Shown here piece by piece: positions 33,330-42,524 of a stretch of DNA of 64,000 nucleotides. How positions within the stretch are numbered: position 1 is the stretch's first letter; the number at the start of each line of letters is the position of its first letter. A program made the translations under genes and the position numbers. The stretch is from Arthrobacter sp. AQ5-05 (GTDB taxonomy: Bacteria > Actinomycetota > Actinomycetes > Actinomycetales > Micrococcaceae): positions 62,001-126,000 of the forward strand of contig NZ_QMKQ01000004.1 of assembly GCF_003287975.1 (NCBI RefSeq), written 5' to 3'. Under the pieces are notes generated by a model. The model was given only the letters and a program-made list of their open reading frames with translations. It searched no databases and was not told the DNA's origin.

Positions 33330-34970
33330 GTGACTCCTGAAGAACTCTCCACAGCCATTTCCGCTTGCCTCCGCGATGCCGTCGCCGCCGGCCAGATTTC
33401 CGTCGACGTACCCGAGAGCGTGCGAGTGGAGCGACCCAAGAGCCGCGACCACGGGGACTGGGCCACCAACATCGCCCTGCAGCTGGGCAAGAAGGCCGGC
33501 ATGAACCCGCGCGACTTCGCCCAGGTCCTGGCCACCCGCTTGGCCGATGCCGACGGAGTCGCCAAGGTCGAGATCGCCGGACCGGGCTTCTTGAACATCA
33601 CCCTCGAGGCCGGCGCCGCCGGCGAACTGGCCCGCTCAATCGTCGAGGCCGGCGCCGCCTACGGCACCAACGAGGCGCTGGTCGGCCACGAGATCAACAT
33701 GGAGTTCGTCTCCGCGAACCCCACCGGCCCGCTGCACATCGGCCACACCCGCTGGGCGGCCCTGGGCGACTCGATCGCCCGCGTGCTCAAGGCCAGCGGC
33801 GCGACCGTCACCTCCGAGTACTACATCAACGACGCCGGCAACCAGATGAACATCTTTGCCCTGTCCGTCTACAACCGCCTGCACGGGCTGCCCGTGCCCG
33901 AGGGCGGCTACCCGGGCGGGTACATCAAGGAACTTGCCGATGCGGTGGCCGACGCGCACCCGGACATCCGCAACCTGACCGCCGAAGCGGCGTTGCCGAT
34001 CGTCCGCCAAGCCGCCTACGTGGCGCAGATGGCCGACATCAAGGAGACCCTCAACGACTTCGGCGTCGAGTTCGACGTGTTCTTCTCCGAGCAGGAACTG
34101 CACGCCGGCGGAGCGGTCGAGGACGCCGTGGCGCGCCTGCGCGAGCAGGGCCACATCGACGACACCGACGGCGCGGTGTGGCTGCGCACCACCGACTTCG
34201 GCGACGACAAGGACCGCGTGCTGATCCGCGCCAACGGGGAGCCGACCTACTTCGCCGCCGACGCCGCCTACTACCTGTCCAAGAAGGACCGCGGCTTCAC
34301 CGAGAAGATCTACCTGCTCGGCGCCGACCACCACGGCTACGTCAACCGCCTCAAGGCCATCGCGGCCGCCGCCGGGGACGATCCCAAGGTCAACATCGAG
34401 GTGCTGATCGGCCAGCTGATCTCCGTGAACGGTGCCCGCCTGTCCAAGCGCGCCGGCAACATCATCGAGCTGCGCGACTTGATCAACTGGCTCGGCGCCG
34501 ACGCGCTGCGCTACTCGCTGGGCCGCTACCCGGCCGATTCGCCGATGACCATCGACCCGGAGCAGCTCAAGAAGAACACCAACGACAACCCGGTGTTCTA
34601 CGTGCAGTACGCCCACGCCCGTTCGCGGGCCGCCAGCCGCAACGCCGTGGAGAAGGGCGTTGAGCGCACCGACTTCGACGCCACGCTGCTGACCCACGAA
34701 ACCGAGAACGACCTGCTCGCGGCCCTGGGGCAGTTCCCCTCGGTCGTCGCCCAGGCAGCCACGCACCGCGAACCGCACCGCGTGGCCCGCCACATCGAGC
34801 TGCTCGCCGGCGCGTACCACTCCTGGTACGCCGCCTGCCGCGTGACCCCCGTGGGCGAGGGCACCGTCGAGCCCATCCACCGCACCCGCCTCTGGCTCAA
34901 CGACGCCACCACCCAGGTCCTGGCCAACGGGCTTGACCTGTTGGGCGTGTCCGCACCGGAAAAGATGTAA
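33330..34970 (+). CDS. argS: Arginyl-tRNA synthetase
   Basis: A 546-residue class I synthetase charges tRNA-Arg. It has an N-terminal additional domain (about 1-100), HIGH signature PTGPLHIGHT (136-139), and KMSKS-like loop RLSKRAGN, with a C-terminal anticodon-binding domain. The start is GTG 33330, fixed by the -10 at 33318; the adjacent GTG 33327 adds one residue. It stands next to a tRNA-Arg gene transcribed the other way, and leads the argS-lysA-hom-thrC-thrB cluster common in Actinobacteria. Confidence 0.97.
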   Translation: MTPEELSTAISACLRDAVAAGQISVDVPESVRVERPKSRDHGDWATNIALQLGKKAGMNPRDFAQVLATRLADADGVAKVEIAGPGFLNITLEAGAAGELARSIVEAGAAYGTNEALVGHEINMEFVSANPTGPLHIGHTRWAALGDSIARVLKASGATVTSEYYINDAGNQMNIFALSVYNRLHGLPVPEGGYPGGYIKELADAVADAHPDIRNLTAEAALPIVRQAAYVAQMADIKETLNDFGVEFDVFFSEQELHAGGAVEDAVARLREQGHIDDTDGAVWLRTTDFGDDKDRVLIRANGEPTYFAADAAYYLSKKDRGFTEKIYLLGADHHGYVNRLKAIAAAAGDDPKVNIEVLIGQLISVNGARLSKRAGNIIELRDLINWLGADALRYSLGRYPADSPMTIDPEQLKKNTNDNPVFYVQYAHARSRAASRNAVEKGVERTDFDATLLTHETENDLLAALGQFPSVVAQAATHREPHRVARHIELLAGAYHSWYAACRVTPVGEGTVEPIHRTRLWLNDATTQVLANGLDLLGVSAPEKM

Positions 34971-34981
34971 GGACCCTCCCC

Positions 34982-36406
34982 ATGGCCATTTCACCACTTG
35001 CACCTTCCTGGTTGTCCTTCCCGCAGGACGCCAATGCGCTGCGCCCCATCGAGTGGGCCGCCGGCGTGGCCCGGTCCGAGGACGGCGAACTGGCCGTCCA
35101 GGGCATCGGCGTCGCCGAGCTGGCCCGCGAGTTCGGCACCCCGTTGTTCGTGCTGGACGAGGACGACTTCCGGGCCCGCGCCTCCGGCTTCAAGCAGGCC
35201 TTCGATGAGGCGTTCAAGGACCTGTGCGGCGGGGTGGATGTCTACTACGCCGGCAAGGCGTTCTTGAGCATCGAGGTTGCCCGCTGGGTCACCGCCGAGG
35301 GCCTGCGCCTGGACACCTGCTCCGGCGGGGAAATGGCCGTGGCCCGGGTTGCCGGCGTGCCCGCCGCGAACCTCTCGCTGCACGGGAACAACAAGTCCGT
35401 CACCGAGATCCGCACCGCCCTGGAGGCGGACCTGGGCCGCATCGTCGTGGACTCGCTCGACGAGCTCGAGCGCGTCGCGGACCTGGCCAGGGAAACCGGC
35501 AAGCGCGCCAACGTGATGCTGCGCCTGACCCCGGGCGTGCACGCCAGCACCCACGAATTCATCGCCACCGCCCACGAGGACCAGAAATTCGGGCTCTCGA
35601 TGATTCCGGTGGGCGACGACGTTTCCCCGGCCGCCGCCGCCGTGCGCTTCGCGCTGGAGCACCAGGAGCTGAACCTGCTGGGCCTGCACGCGCACATCGG
35701 CTCGCAGATCTTCGAGTCCGAGGGCTTCGCCCTGGCCGCGCAGAAGATGCTCGGCTTCCTGGCACAGGTCAAGAAGGACCACGGCGTCGAGCTGCCCGAG
35801 CTGGATTTGGGCGGCGGCTACGGCATCGCCTACACCGAGGTCGACACCCCCAGCCCACCGGCCGTGCTGGCCGCCGCGATGGCCAAGGTCGTGGGCGACA
35901 CCGCAGCCCAGCTGGGCCTGGCGGTCCCGCGGATCTCCATCGAACCGGGCCGCGCCATCGCCGGAAGCTCCACCTTCACCCTCTACGAGGCCGGCGTGCG
36001 CAAGTCCGTCCAGGTGGAAACCGCCGACGGCACCCTGGTGCCGCGCCGCTACGTCTCGGTGGACGGCGGGATGAGCGACAACGCCCGCCCGGTGCTCTAC
36101 GACGCGGACTACACCGCGGTGCTCGCCTCCCGTGTGACGGAAAGCGACCCGATTGTTTCCCGCGTGGTTGGCAAACACTGCGAATCCGGTGACATAGTCG
36201 TACGGGATGTTTACCTGCCCGAGGATGTTGCCGCAGGCGACCTGCTCGCGGTGCCCGGCACCGGGGCCTACTGCTGGGCATTGGCCAGCAACTACAACTA
36301 CCTGGGACGCCCCGCCGTGGTGGCGGTGCGCAACGGCGCGGCCCGCGCCATCATCCGCAGGGAAACCGAAGCCGACCTGTTGGCCCGCGACTTGGGAGCA
36401 AAGTAA
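34982..36406 (+). CDS. lysA: Diaminopimelate decarboxylase
   Basis: The 474-residue PLP enzyme decarboxylates meso-diaminopimelate to lysine, the last step of lysine synthesis. The PLP lysine is at about residue 92 in VYYAGKAFLS. LHAHIGSQI, the glycine-rich ELDLGGGYGIAYT and the C-terminal catalytic HCESGDIV are present. AAGGA lies just before ATG 34982, 11 bases after argS. It shares the aspartate-family pathway with the next three genes. Confidence 0.97.
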   Translation: MAISPLAPSWLSFPQDANALRPIEWAAGVARSEDGELAVQGIGVAELAREFGTPLFVLDEDDFRARASGFKQAFDEAFKDLCGGVDVYYAGKAFLSIEVARWVTAEGLRLDTCSGGEMAVARVAGVPAANLSLHGNNKSVTEIRTALEADLGRIVVDSLDELERVADLARETGKRANVMLRLTPGVHASTHEFIATAHEDQKFGLSMIPVGDDVSPAAAAVRFALEHQELNLLGLHAHIGSQIFESEGFALAAQKMLGFLAQVKKDHGVELPELDLGGGYGIAYTEVDTPSPPAVLAAAMAKVVGDTAAQLGLAVPRISIEPGRAIAGSSTFTLYEAGVRKSVQVETADGTLVPRRYVSVDGGMSDNARPVLYDADYTAVLASRVTESDPIVSRVVGKHCESGDIVVRDVYLPEDVAAGDLLAVPGTGAYCWALASNYNYLGRPAVVAVRNGAARAIIRRETEADLLARDLGAK

Positions 36407-36410
36407 AAAC

Positions 36411-37697
36411 GTGAAGACATTGAAGGTGGCCCTGCTGGGCTGCGGCAACGTGGGATCCCAGGTTGCCCGCATCCTGACACAGGATGCGGCGGTGCTGGCC
36501 GACCGTGCCGGCGCGAACCTTGAACTGGCGGGCATTGCCGTGCGCAACACCGCCGCCAAGCGGGACGTGGATCTCCCCGCGGACCTGTTCACCACCGACG
36601 CCGAGGCGCTGGTCGACGGCGCCGACATCGTCATCGAGCTGCTCGGCGGCCTGGAACCGGCCGGTTCCCTGATCCGCCGGGCGCTGTCCCGCGGTGCCTC
36701 GGTGGTCACCGGCAACAAGGCGCTGCTCGCGGCCCAAGGCGCGGAACTGAACGCGCTGGCCTTCGAATCCGGCGCCCAGCTGCGCTACGAGGCAGCCGTC
36801 GCCGGCGCCATCCCGATCCTGCGCCCGATCTCCGATTCCCTCTCCGGGGACCGGATCACCAAGGTCATGGGCATCGTCAACGGCACCACCAACTTCATCC
36901 TCGACGCCATGGACACCACCGGTGCCGCGTTCGAGGACGTGCTGGGCCAGGCCCAGGACCTGGGCTACGCCGAGGCCGACCCGACCGCCGACGTCGAGGG
37001 CCACGACGCCGCCGCCAAGGCAGCGATCCTCGCCTCGCTGGCCTTCCACACCGACTTTTCGCTCGAAGACGTGCACTGCGAGGGCATCACCAAGGTCACC
37101 GCGGCCGACGTCGCGGCGGCCAAGGACGCGGGCATGGTCATCAAGCTGCTGGCCATCGCCGAACGCGGTGCCAAGGGCATCGGGGTGCGCGTGCACCCGA
37201 CGCTGCTGCGCCGCAATCACCCGCTGGCCGCCGTCCACGGCGCGTTCAACGCGGTCTTCGTCGAGGCCGAAAACGCCGGGGAACTGATGTTCTACGGCGC
37301 CGGCGCCGGGGGAGCCCCGACCGCCTCGGCCGTGCTGGGCGACACCGTCGCGGTGGCCCGCCGCGTGGTCTCCGGAGGCCCTCTGCCGGCCATCGCCGCG
37401 CAGCAAAAGGTGCAGGTCATGGACTTCGCCGACATCGCCACCAGCTACTGGATCGGGCTGCGCGTCACCGACGAGCCCGGCGTGCTGGCCGCCATCGCCG
37501 CGATCTTTGCCCGGCACGGGGTCTCCATCGAGACGCTGCGCCAGACCGTGAAGCCGGAAACCAACGGCGGGGTCGCCGACCTGCGCATCGTCACCCACCG
37601 CTCCACCGAATCGGCGCTTGCCGCCACCGTGGCCGCCGTCTCCGCGCTGGCCGCCGTCCAAGAAGTAACCTCTGTCCTGCGAGTTGAAGGAAACTAA
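36411..37697 (+). CDS. hom: Homoserine dehydrogenase
   Basis: The 428-residue enzyme reduces aspartate semialdehyde to homoserine. It has an N-terminal NAD(P) loop, LLGCGNVGSQVA, catalytic region EGHDAAAKAAILA, and a C-terminal ACT domain (about 345-428, LRVTDEPGVLAAIAAIFARHGVSIE) that carries threonine feedback control. GTG 36411 directly begins the family's VKTLKVALLG. The frame continues upstream inside lysA but is not used. thrC begins at the base after its stop. Confidence 0.97.
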   Translation: MKTLKVALLGCGNVGSQVARILTQDAAVLADRAGANLELAGIAVRNTAAKRDVDLPADLFTTDAEALVDGADIVIELLGGLEPAGSLIRRALSRGASVVTGNKALLAAQGAELNALAFESGAQLRYEAAVAGAIPILRPISDSLSGDRITKVMGIVNGTTNFILDAMDTTGAAFEDVLGQAQDLGYAEADPTADVEGHDAAAKAAILASLAFHTDFSLEDVHCEGITKVTAADVAAAKDAGMVIKLLAIAERGAKGIGVRVHPTLLRRNHPLAAVHGAFNAVFVEAENAGELMFYGAGAGGAPTASAVLGDTVAVARRVVSGGPLPAIAAQQKVQVMDFADIATSYWIGLRVTDEPGVLAAIAAIFARHGVSIETLRQTVKPETNGGVADLRIVTHRSTESALAATVAAVSALAAVQEVTSVLRVEGN

Positions 37698-38798
37698 GTG
37701 GCCCACCAGTGGCGCGGAGTCATCCGCGAATATGCCGAACGCCTGCCCGTTGACGAAAGCACCAGGGTCATCACCCTGGGCGAGGGCGGCACGCCCTTGG
37801 TGTTCGCCCCCGCACTGAGCGCGCTCACCGGCTCCGAGGTCTACCTCAAGGTCGAGGGCATGAACCCGACCGGCTCCTTCAAGGACCGCGGGATGACCAT
37901 GGCGATGACCGCCGCTGTCGCCGCCGGCGCCAAGGCCGTGGTGTGCGCCTCCACGGGCAACACCTCCGCCTCCGCCGCCGCCTACGCCACCCAGGCCGGG
38001 CTCAAGTGCGCGGTGCTGGTCCCGGACGGCAAGATCTCCATGGGCAAGATGTCCCAGGCGATCGCGCACGGCGCCGACATCATCCAGATCGACGGCAACT
38101 TCGACAACTGCCTCGAGGTCGCCCGCAAGCTGAGCGAAAACTACCCGGTGTTCCTGGTGAACTCGGTGAACCCCGCCCGCATCGAGGGGCAGAAGACCGG
38201 CGCCTTCGAGGTCGTCGACTCCCTGGGCGACGCCCCGGACTACCACGTGCTGCCGGTGGGCAACGCGGGCAACATCACCGCCTACTGGAAGGGCTACAAG
38301 GAGTACTGCTCCGAGTACACCAACCAGGCCGGCGAGGTGCTGGCCCCGGTATCCACCAAGACCCCCATCATGTGGGGCTTCCAGGCAGCCGGCGCAGCCC
38401 CCATCGTGCTGGGCCACCCGGTGACCGAGCCGGACACCATCGCCACCGCCATCCGCATCGGCAACCCCGCATCCTGGAAGCAGGCCGAAGAGGCCCGCGA
38501 CGAATCCGGCGGAATCATCGACTCGGTGACCGACGAGGAGATCCTCGCCGCGCACCGCTGGCTGTCCTCCCGCGAGGGCGTCTTCGTGGAGCCGGGCTCC
38601 GCCGCGGGCGTGGCCGGCATCATCAAGCACCATGCCGCCGGCAACGTCCCGAGCGGCAAGACCATCGTGATCACGGTGACCGGGCACGGACTGAAGGACC
38701 CGGACTGGGCCCTGAAGACCGCCGACGGATCGCCCGTCACCCCGACCAAGGTCGACTTCGACGTTGTCTCGGTGGCCTCGGCCCTTGGCCTGGCCTAG
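37698..38798 (+). CDS. thrC: Threonine synthase
   Basis: This 366-residue PLP enzyme converts O-phosphohomoserine to threonine. The cofactor lysine is K62 in [12 protein letters not shown], and the phosphate loop [13 protein letters not shown] is visible. GTG 37698 is contiguous with the hom stop and has GAAGGAA upstream. It is the short form of the enzyme, typical of Actinobacteria, encoded between hom and thrB. Confidence 0.97.
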   Translation: MAHQWRGVIREYAERLPVDESTRVITLGEGGTPLVFAPALSALTGSEVYLKVEGMNPTGSFKDRGMTMAMTAAVAAGAKAVVCASTGNTSASAAAYATQAGLKCAVLVPDGKISMGKMSQAIAHGADIIQIDGNFDNCLEVARKLSENYPVFLVNSVNPARIEGQKTGAFEVVDSLGDAPDYHVLPVGNAGNITAYWKGYKEYCSEYTNQAGEVLAPVSTKTPIMWGFQAAGAAPIVLGHPVTEPDTIATAIRIGNPASWKQAEEARDESGGIIDSVTDEEILAAHRWLSSREGVFVEPGSAAGVAGIIKHHAAGNVPSGKTIVITVTGHGLKDPDWALKTADGSPVTPTKVDFDVVSVASALGLA

Positions 38799-38833
38799 GC
38801 CAAGCAATCCAGAGTAGGGAAAACAAGCACAAG

Positions 38834-39769
38834 ATGGCGCAGATCCAAGCCGGACAAACCATTGCCGTCCACGTGCCGGCCACGAGCGCGAACCTGGGAC
38901 CCGGCTTCGACGTGCTGGGCCTGGCGCTGGGCGTGTACGACACCCTGGTGGTGCACACCCTCGCCGAGCCCGGCGTCAGCGTGGAAGTCACCGGGGAGGG
39001 CGCCGACACGCTGCCCACCGACGAGACCCACCTGATCGCCCGGACCATCCTGGAGCGCTGGGCGGAACTGGGCTTCGAGCCGGCCGGCCTGCGCATCGAG
39101 GCGACCAACAACATCCCGCACGGCCGCGGCATGGGATCCAGCGCCGCGGCCATGGTCAGCGCGCTTGCCGCCGCCAACGCGCTGCTCCCCGCCGCGTCTC
39201 AGGTCGGACTGGACGAGGTCTTCCAGGCCGCCTCGCGCTGGGAGGGGCACCCGGACAACGTCGCACCGGCCGTCTACGGCGGGCTGACGCTGTCCTGGAG
39301 CACCGAGGCCGGATTCGGCACGGTGCAAGGGAAGCTGCACGAGGACATCGTCCCGGTCATTGCGATTCCCGATGTCGAACTGTCAACCGCAACGGCGCGC
39401 GGGCTGCTGCCGGCGACCGTGCCGCATGCGGTGGCCGCCGCCAACGGGGGACGGGTGGGCCTGCTCATCCACGCCCTGGCCCACGACCCGTCGGTGCTGC
39501 TGGTCGGTACCGAGGACTTCCTGCACCAGGGCTTCCGGGCGCCGGCCATGGAGCCCAGCGCCGCGCTGATTGCCCGGCTGCGGGCCGCGGGGCATGCGGC
39601 CGTGGTCTCCGGCGCCGGACCCACGGTGCTGGTGTTGTGCGCCGGGCAGGACCAGGCGCAGGAGGCCGCCGCGGCCGTTTCCGCATTCGCGGAAAGCCAC
39701 GGCGAAACGACTTGGCGTGTCCGGATTGAGTCCGTACCCCCAACGGGTGTTAGAGTGGAAGTGCTTTAG
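38834..39769 (+). CDS. thrB: Homoserine kinase
   Basis: A 311-residue GHMP kinase phosphorylates homoserine. The ATP loop PHGRGMGSSAAAM is at about residues 95-107, the N-terminal VPATSANLGPGFD is typical of ThrB, and a C-terminal GAGPTVL motif is present. ATG 38834 is the first start after thrC that gives this N-terminus; the ribosome binding site is weak. It is the last gene of the lysine/threonine cluster. Confidence 0.96.
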   Translation: MAQIQAGQTIAVHVPATSANLGPGFDVLGLALGVYDTLVVHTLAEPGVSVEVTGEGADTLPTDETHLIARTILERWAELGFEPAGLRIEATNNIPHGRGMGSSAAAMVSALAAANALLPAASQVGLDEVFQAASRWEGHPDNVAPAVYGGLTLSWSTEAGFGTVQGKLHEDIVPVIAIPDVELSTATARGLLPATVPHAVAAANGGRVGLLIHALAHDPSVLLVGTEDFLHQGFRAPAMEPSAALIARLRAAGHAAVVSGAGPTVLVLCAGQDQAQEAAAAVSAFAESHGETTWRVRIESVPPTGVRVEVL

Positions 39770-40114
39770 CACCCGCCTGAAAAGAAACATCCGGATTCCA
39801 GTGGATGATTCATTGCGTTTCGTGCAGCCATCAATTCCTTCCCCCGCCGCGGCGGGCGGATCTTGGGGAATTCGATCATCACAAACCATTTTCGCCGAGG
39901 CGAGCAGGCACACCCACACCATCCGATTGAAACCGTCAACCATGTTGGTGATTCGATCCCTTGGTGTGTCTTACGATCGACCGACGCACATGCCCCGCTC
40001 TTGCGGGGCGGTGCCCGGCCGAACCTTTTCCCGCATCTGACGCGGGAACAAGGGGTAGTCAATAGCTGCGGATCTCTCTGATGAAATCCGCCCGACGAGG
40101 GGGAAGGAACCTTC
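39770..40114 (+). promoter_or_regulatory. thrB-rho gap with rho promoter and structured leader
   Basis: In 345 bases without a gene I see three hairpins and a promoter. A GC palindrome, CCCGCCGCGGCGGG (39843-39856), set between AATTCC and GGAATT may be the thrB terminator. A -10 TACGAT (39972-39977) predicts a start near 39984. In the resulting 130-base leader lie GCCCCGC-TCTT-GCGGGGC (39992-40009) and TTCCCGC...GCGGGAA (40028-40048). Rho genes are often autoregulated through their leaders, so these may be control elements. Confidence 0.5.
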
Positions 40115-42376
40115 GTGACCGAAACCACCAGCCTTACTGCAGGCGTGGAAGAAAACAACGCATCCAAGGGCGGCGGACTTGCCGGCCTGAAACTTGCACA
40201 ATTGCAGGTGCTTGCGTCCCAGCTGGGCATCACCGGCGGTTCGCGGATGCGCAAGAACGATCTTGTCACCGCGATCTCGAACCACCAACGTGGCGGTTCC
40301 GTGGCCGACCGTGACGCCAAGGCCAAGGCAGAGCCCAAGGCCGACGCCAAGACCGAGGCCCCCGCCAAGGCAGAGTCGAAGGCACCCGCCAAGGCTGCCG
40401 CGAAGGCCCCGGCCAAGAGCGCCGCCAAGACGGCAAGCAAGCCCGCCGAAACCGAGACCGCCGCAGCCCCGGCCGCCGAGGCCAAGGCCGAAGCCCCGGC
40501 CCGCCGCACCCGCAGCCGCCGCGCCGATTCCTCCGGAACCGCGGCCGCGGCCGCGGAAACCGCACCGGTCGCCACCGAACCGAAGGCCGCCGAGACTCCG
40601 GCTCCCGAGGTCAAGGCCACCGAGGCACCGGCCAGCGAAGAGCGCGCACCGCGCCGCAACACCCGCAACCGCCGGGCCGAATCGACCGGAACCGCAGCCG
40701 CCGAGGCTCCGGCCGAGGCAACCGCTGCGCCCGAGCAGGCATCGGCCGAGTCCACCGACTCCTCCGAGTCGAACCAGGACAACAACGAGCCACGCAACGA
40801 GCGCGGCGACCGCCACGAGCGCAACCGCAACCGCCGCGACCGCAACCGCAACCGCCGCGAGAGCAACAACAACGATTCCTCCGAGCACGGCGACAACGCC
40901 GAGGCCCACGAGGAGAAGCCGGCCGAGGTTCGCTCCAACGACCGCGCCAACGACCGCGTCAACGACACGAAGTCGGCCGACCGCTCCGAGGACCGGGTCC
41001 GCGAGGGCTCCGAGGACCGTGCCGCCAACCGCCGCGAACGCAACCGCGAGCGCAACGAGCGCAACCGCGACCGCAACCGCGATCGGAACGACCGCCAGGA
41101 TCGAGGCAACGACCGCCAGGATCGCGGCAACGACCGGAACGATCGCAATGACCGTACGGACCGCAACAACCGCCGCGGCCGCAACCGCAACCAGCCCGAT
41201 GTCGATGACACCGAGTTCAGCGACTCGGACGTGCTGCTTCCGGTGGCCGGCATCCTGGACGTGCTGGACAACTACGCGTTCATCCGCACCTCCGGCTACC
41301 TCGCCGGCCCGTCGGACGTCTACGTCACCCTGAACCAGGTCAAGAAGTACAACCTGCGCAAGGGCGATGCAGTGGTTGGCGCCATCCGCGCCCCCCGCGA
41401 GAACGAGAACGCCAACTCGCGCGCCAAGTTCAACGCACTGGTCAAGCTCACCGCGATCAACGGCAAGGCCCCGGAGGAGAACACCAATCGCGTCGACTTC
41501 TCCAAGCTGACCCCGCTGTACCCGACCGAGCGCCTGCGCCTGGAGACCGACCCGAAGCTGGTCGGCCCGCGCGTCATCGACCTGGTCGCCCCGATCGGCA
41601 AGGGCCAGCGCGGCCTGATCGTCTCGCCGCCGAAGGCCGGCAAGACGCTGATCCTGCAGTCCATCGCGAACGCCATCACCATCAACAACCCAGAGGTCCA
41701 CCTCATGATGGTGTTGGTTGACGAGCGTCCCGAAGAAGTCACCGACATGCAGCGCACCGTCAAGGGCGAGGTCATCGCCTCGACCTTCGACCGCCCGGCG
41801 GACGACCACACCACCGTGGCCGAGCTGGCCATCGAGCGCGCCAAGCGCCTGGTGGAAATGGGCATGGACGTCGTGGTCCTGCTGGACTCGATGACCCGTC
41901 TGGGCCGTGCCTACAACCTGGCCGCCCCGGCCTCCGGGCGCATCCTCTCCGGCGGTGTCGATTCCTCGGCGCTGTACCCGCCCAAGCGCTTCTTCGGTGC
42001 CGCACGCAACATCGAGAACGGCGGCTCGCTGACCATCCTGGCCACCGCGCTGGTGGAGACCGGGTCCAAGATGGACGAGGTCATCTTCGAGGAGTTCAAG
42101 GGCACCGGCAACATGGAGCTGCGCCTGAGCCGCAAGCTCGCGGACAAGCGCATCTTCCCGGCCGTCGACGTCAACGAATCGGGCACCCGCCGCGAGGAGA
42201 AGCTGCTCTCGCCGGACGAGGTTCGCATCATGTGGCGCCTGCGCCGCGTGCTCTCGGGCCTGGACACCCAGCAGGCGCTGGAGACCCTCACGGGCAAGAT
42301 CCGCGAGACCTCCTCGAACGCCGAGTTCCTGATGCTGATCAACAAGACCACGCTGGGCTCCAAGAACGACGCCTAG
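40115..42376 (+). CDS. rho: Transcription termination factor Rho with a large basic insertion
   Basis: Rho is 753 residues here, against about 420 in E. coli. A Rho_N domain (about 23-60, LAGLKLAQLQVLASQLGI) is followed by a 300-residue low-complexity insertion: first Ala/Lys/Glu-rich (60-215), then Arg/Asn/Asp-rich with repeats of the type RNDRQDRG and NRERNERNRDRN (215-365). Then come the RNA-binding cold-shock-like domain (about 370-450) and the ATPase with Walker A SPPKAGKT near 504 and EVIFEEFKGTGNMEL. Such Arg-rich insertions are known in Micrococcus and other actinobacteria, where they help Rho act on GC-rich RNA. GTG 40115 has GGAAGGA upstream. Confidence 0.97.
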   Translation: MTETTSLTAGVEENNASKGGGLAGLKLAQLQVLASQLGITGGSRMRKNDLVTAISNHQRGGSVADRDAKAKAEPKADAKTEAPAKAESKAPAKAAAKAPAKSAAKTASKPAETETAAAPAAEAKAEAPARRTRSRRADSSGTAAAAAETAPVATEPKAAETPAPEVKATEAPASEERAPRRNTRNRRAESTGTAAAEAPAEATAAPEQASAESTDSSESNQDNNEPRNERGDRHERNRNRRDRNRNRRESNNNDSSEHGDNAEAHEEKPAEVRSNDRANDRVNDTKSADRSEDRVREGSEDRAANRRERNRERNERNRDRNRDRNDRQDRGNDRQDRGNDRNDRNDRTDRNNRRGRNRNQPDVDDTEFSDSDVLLPVAGILDVLDNYAFIRTSGYLAGPSDVYVTLNQVKKYNLRKGDAVVGAIRAPRENENANSRAKFNALVKLTAINGKAPEENTNRVDFSKLTPLYPTERLRLETDPKLVGPRVIDLVAPIGKGQRGLIVSPPKAGKTLILQSIANAITINNPEVHLMMVLVDERPEEVTDMQRTVKGEVIASTFDRPADDHTTVAELAIERAKRLVEMGMDVVVLLDSMTRLGRAYNLAAPASGRILSGGVDSSALYPPKRFFGAARNIENGGSLTILATALVETGSKMDEVIFEEFKGTGNMELRLSRKLADKRIFPAVDVNESGTRREEKLLSPDEVRIMWRLRRVLSGLDTQQALETLTGKIRETSSNAEFLMLINKTTLGSKNDA

Positions 42377-42385
42377 CTGCCTACA

Positions 42386-42433
42386 CGCCCAGTTTCACCG
42401 TGCCCGGATTTCCGGTGCCGGTGAAGCTGGGCG
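42386..42433 (+). terminator. Hairpin terminator after rho
   Basis: CGCCCAGTTTCACCG (42386-42400) pairs with CGGTGAAGCTGGGCG (42419-42433) with one mismatch, 10 bases after the rho stop. Confidence 0.75.
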
Positions 42434-42487
42434 TTGGTCGTTAACACCGGCACCGCATCCGCACCCCCAAGATCCTCTTTCGTTCCC

Positions 42488-42493
42488 TACACT
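42488..42493 (+). promoter_or_regulatory. -10 element of prfA
   Basis: TACACT lies between the rho terminator and prfA and predicts a short leader of about 25 bases with a GAAAGAAG ribosome binding site. Confidence 0.5.
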
Positions 42494-42524
42494 GGGAACC
42501 AGTCGCAGTGAAAGAAGTTGAAAC

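Noticed and set aside
36351-38807. An 818-codon minus-strand frame across hom and thrC
   Set aside because: It is antisense to two clear biosynthetic genes, and the composition is that of a shadow frame.
40800-41200. CRISPR-like or tandem DNA repeat in rho
   Set aside because: The repeats are degenerate codon-level repeats encoding Asn/Arg/Asp-rich protein, not spaced DNA repeats.
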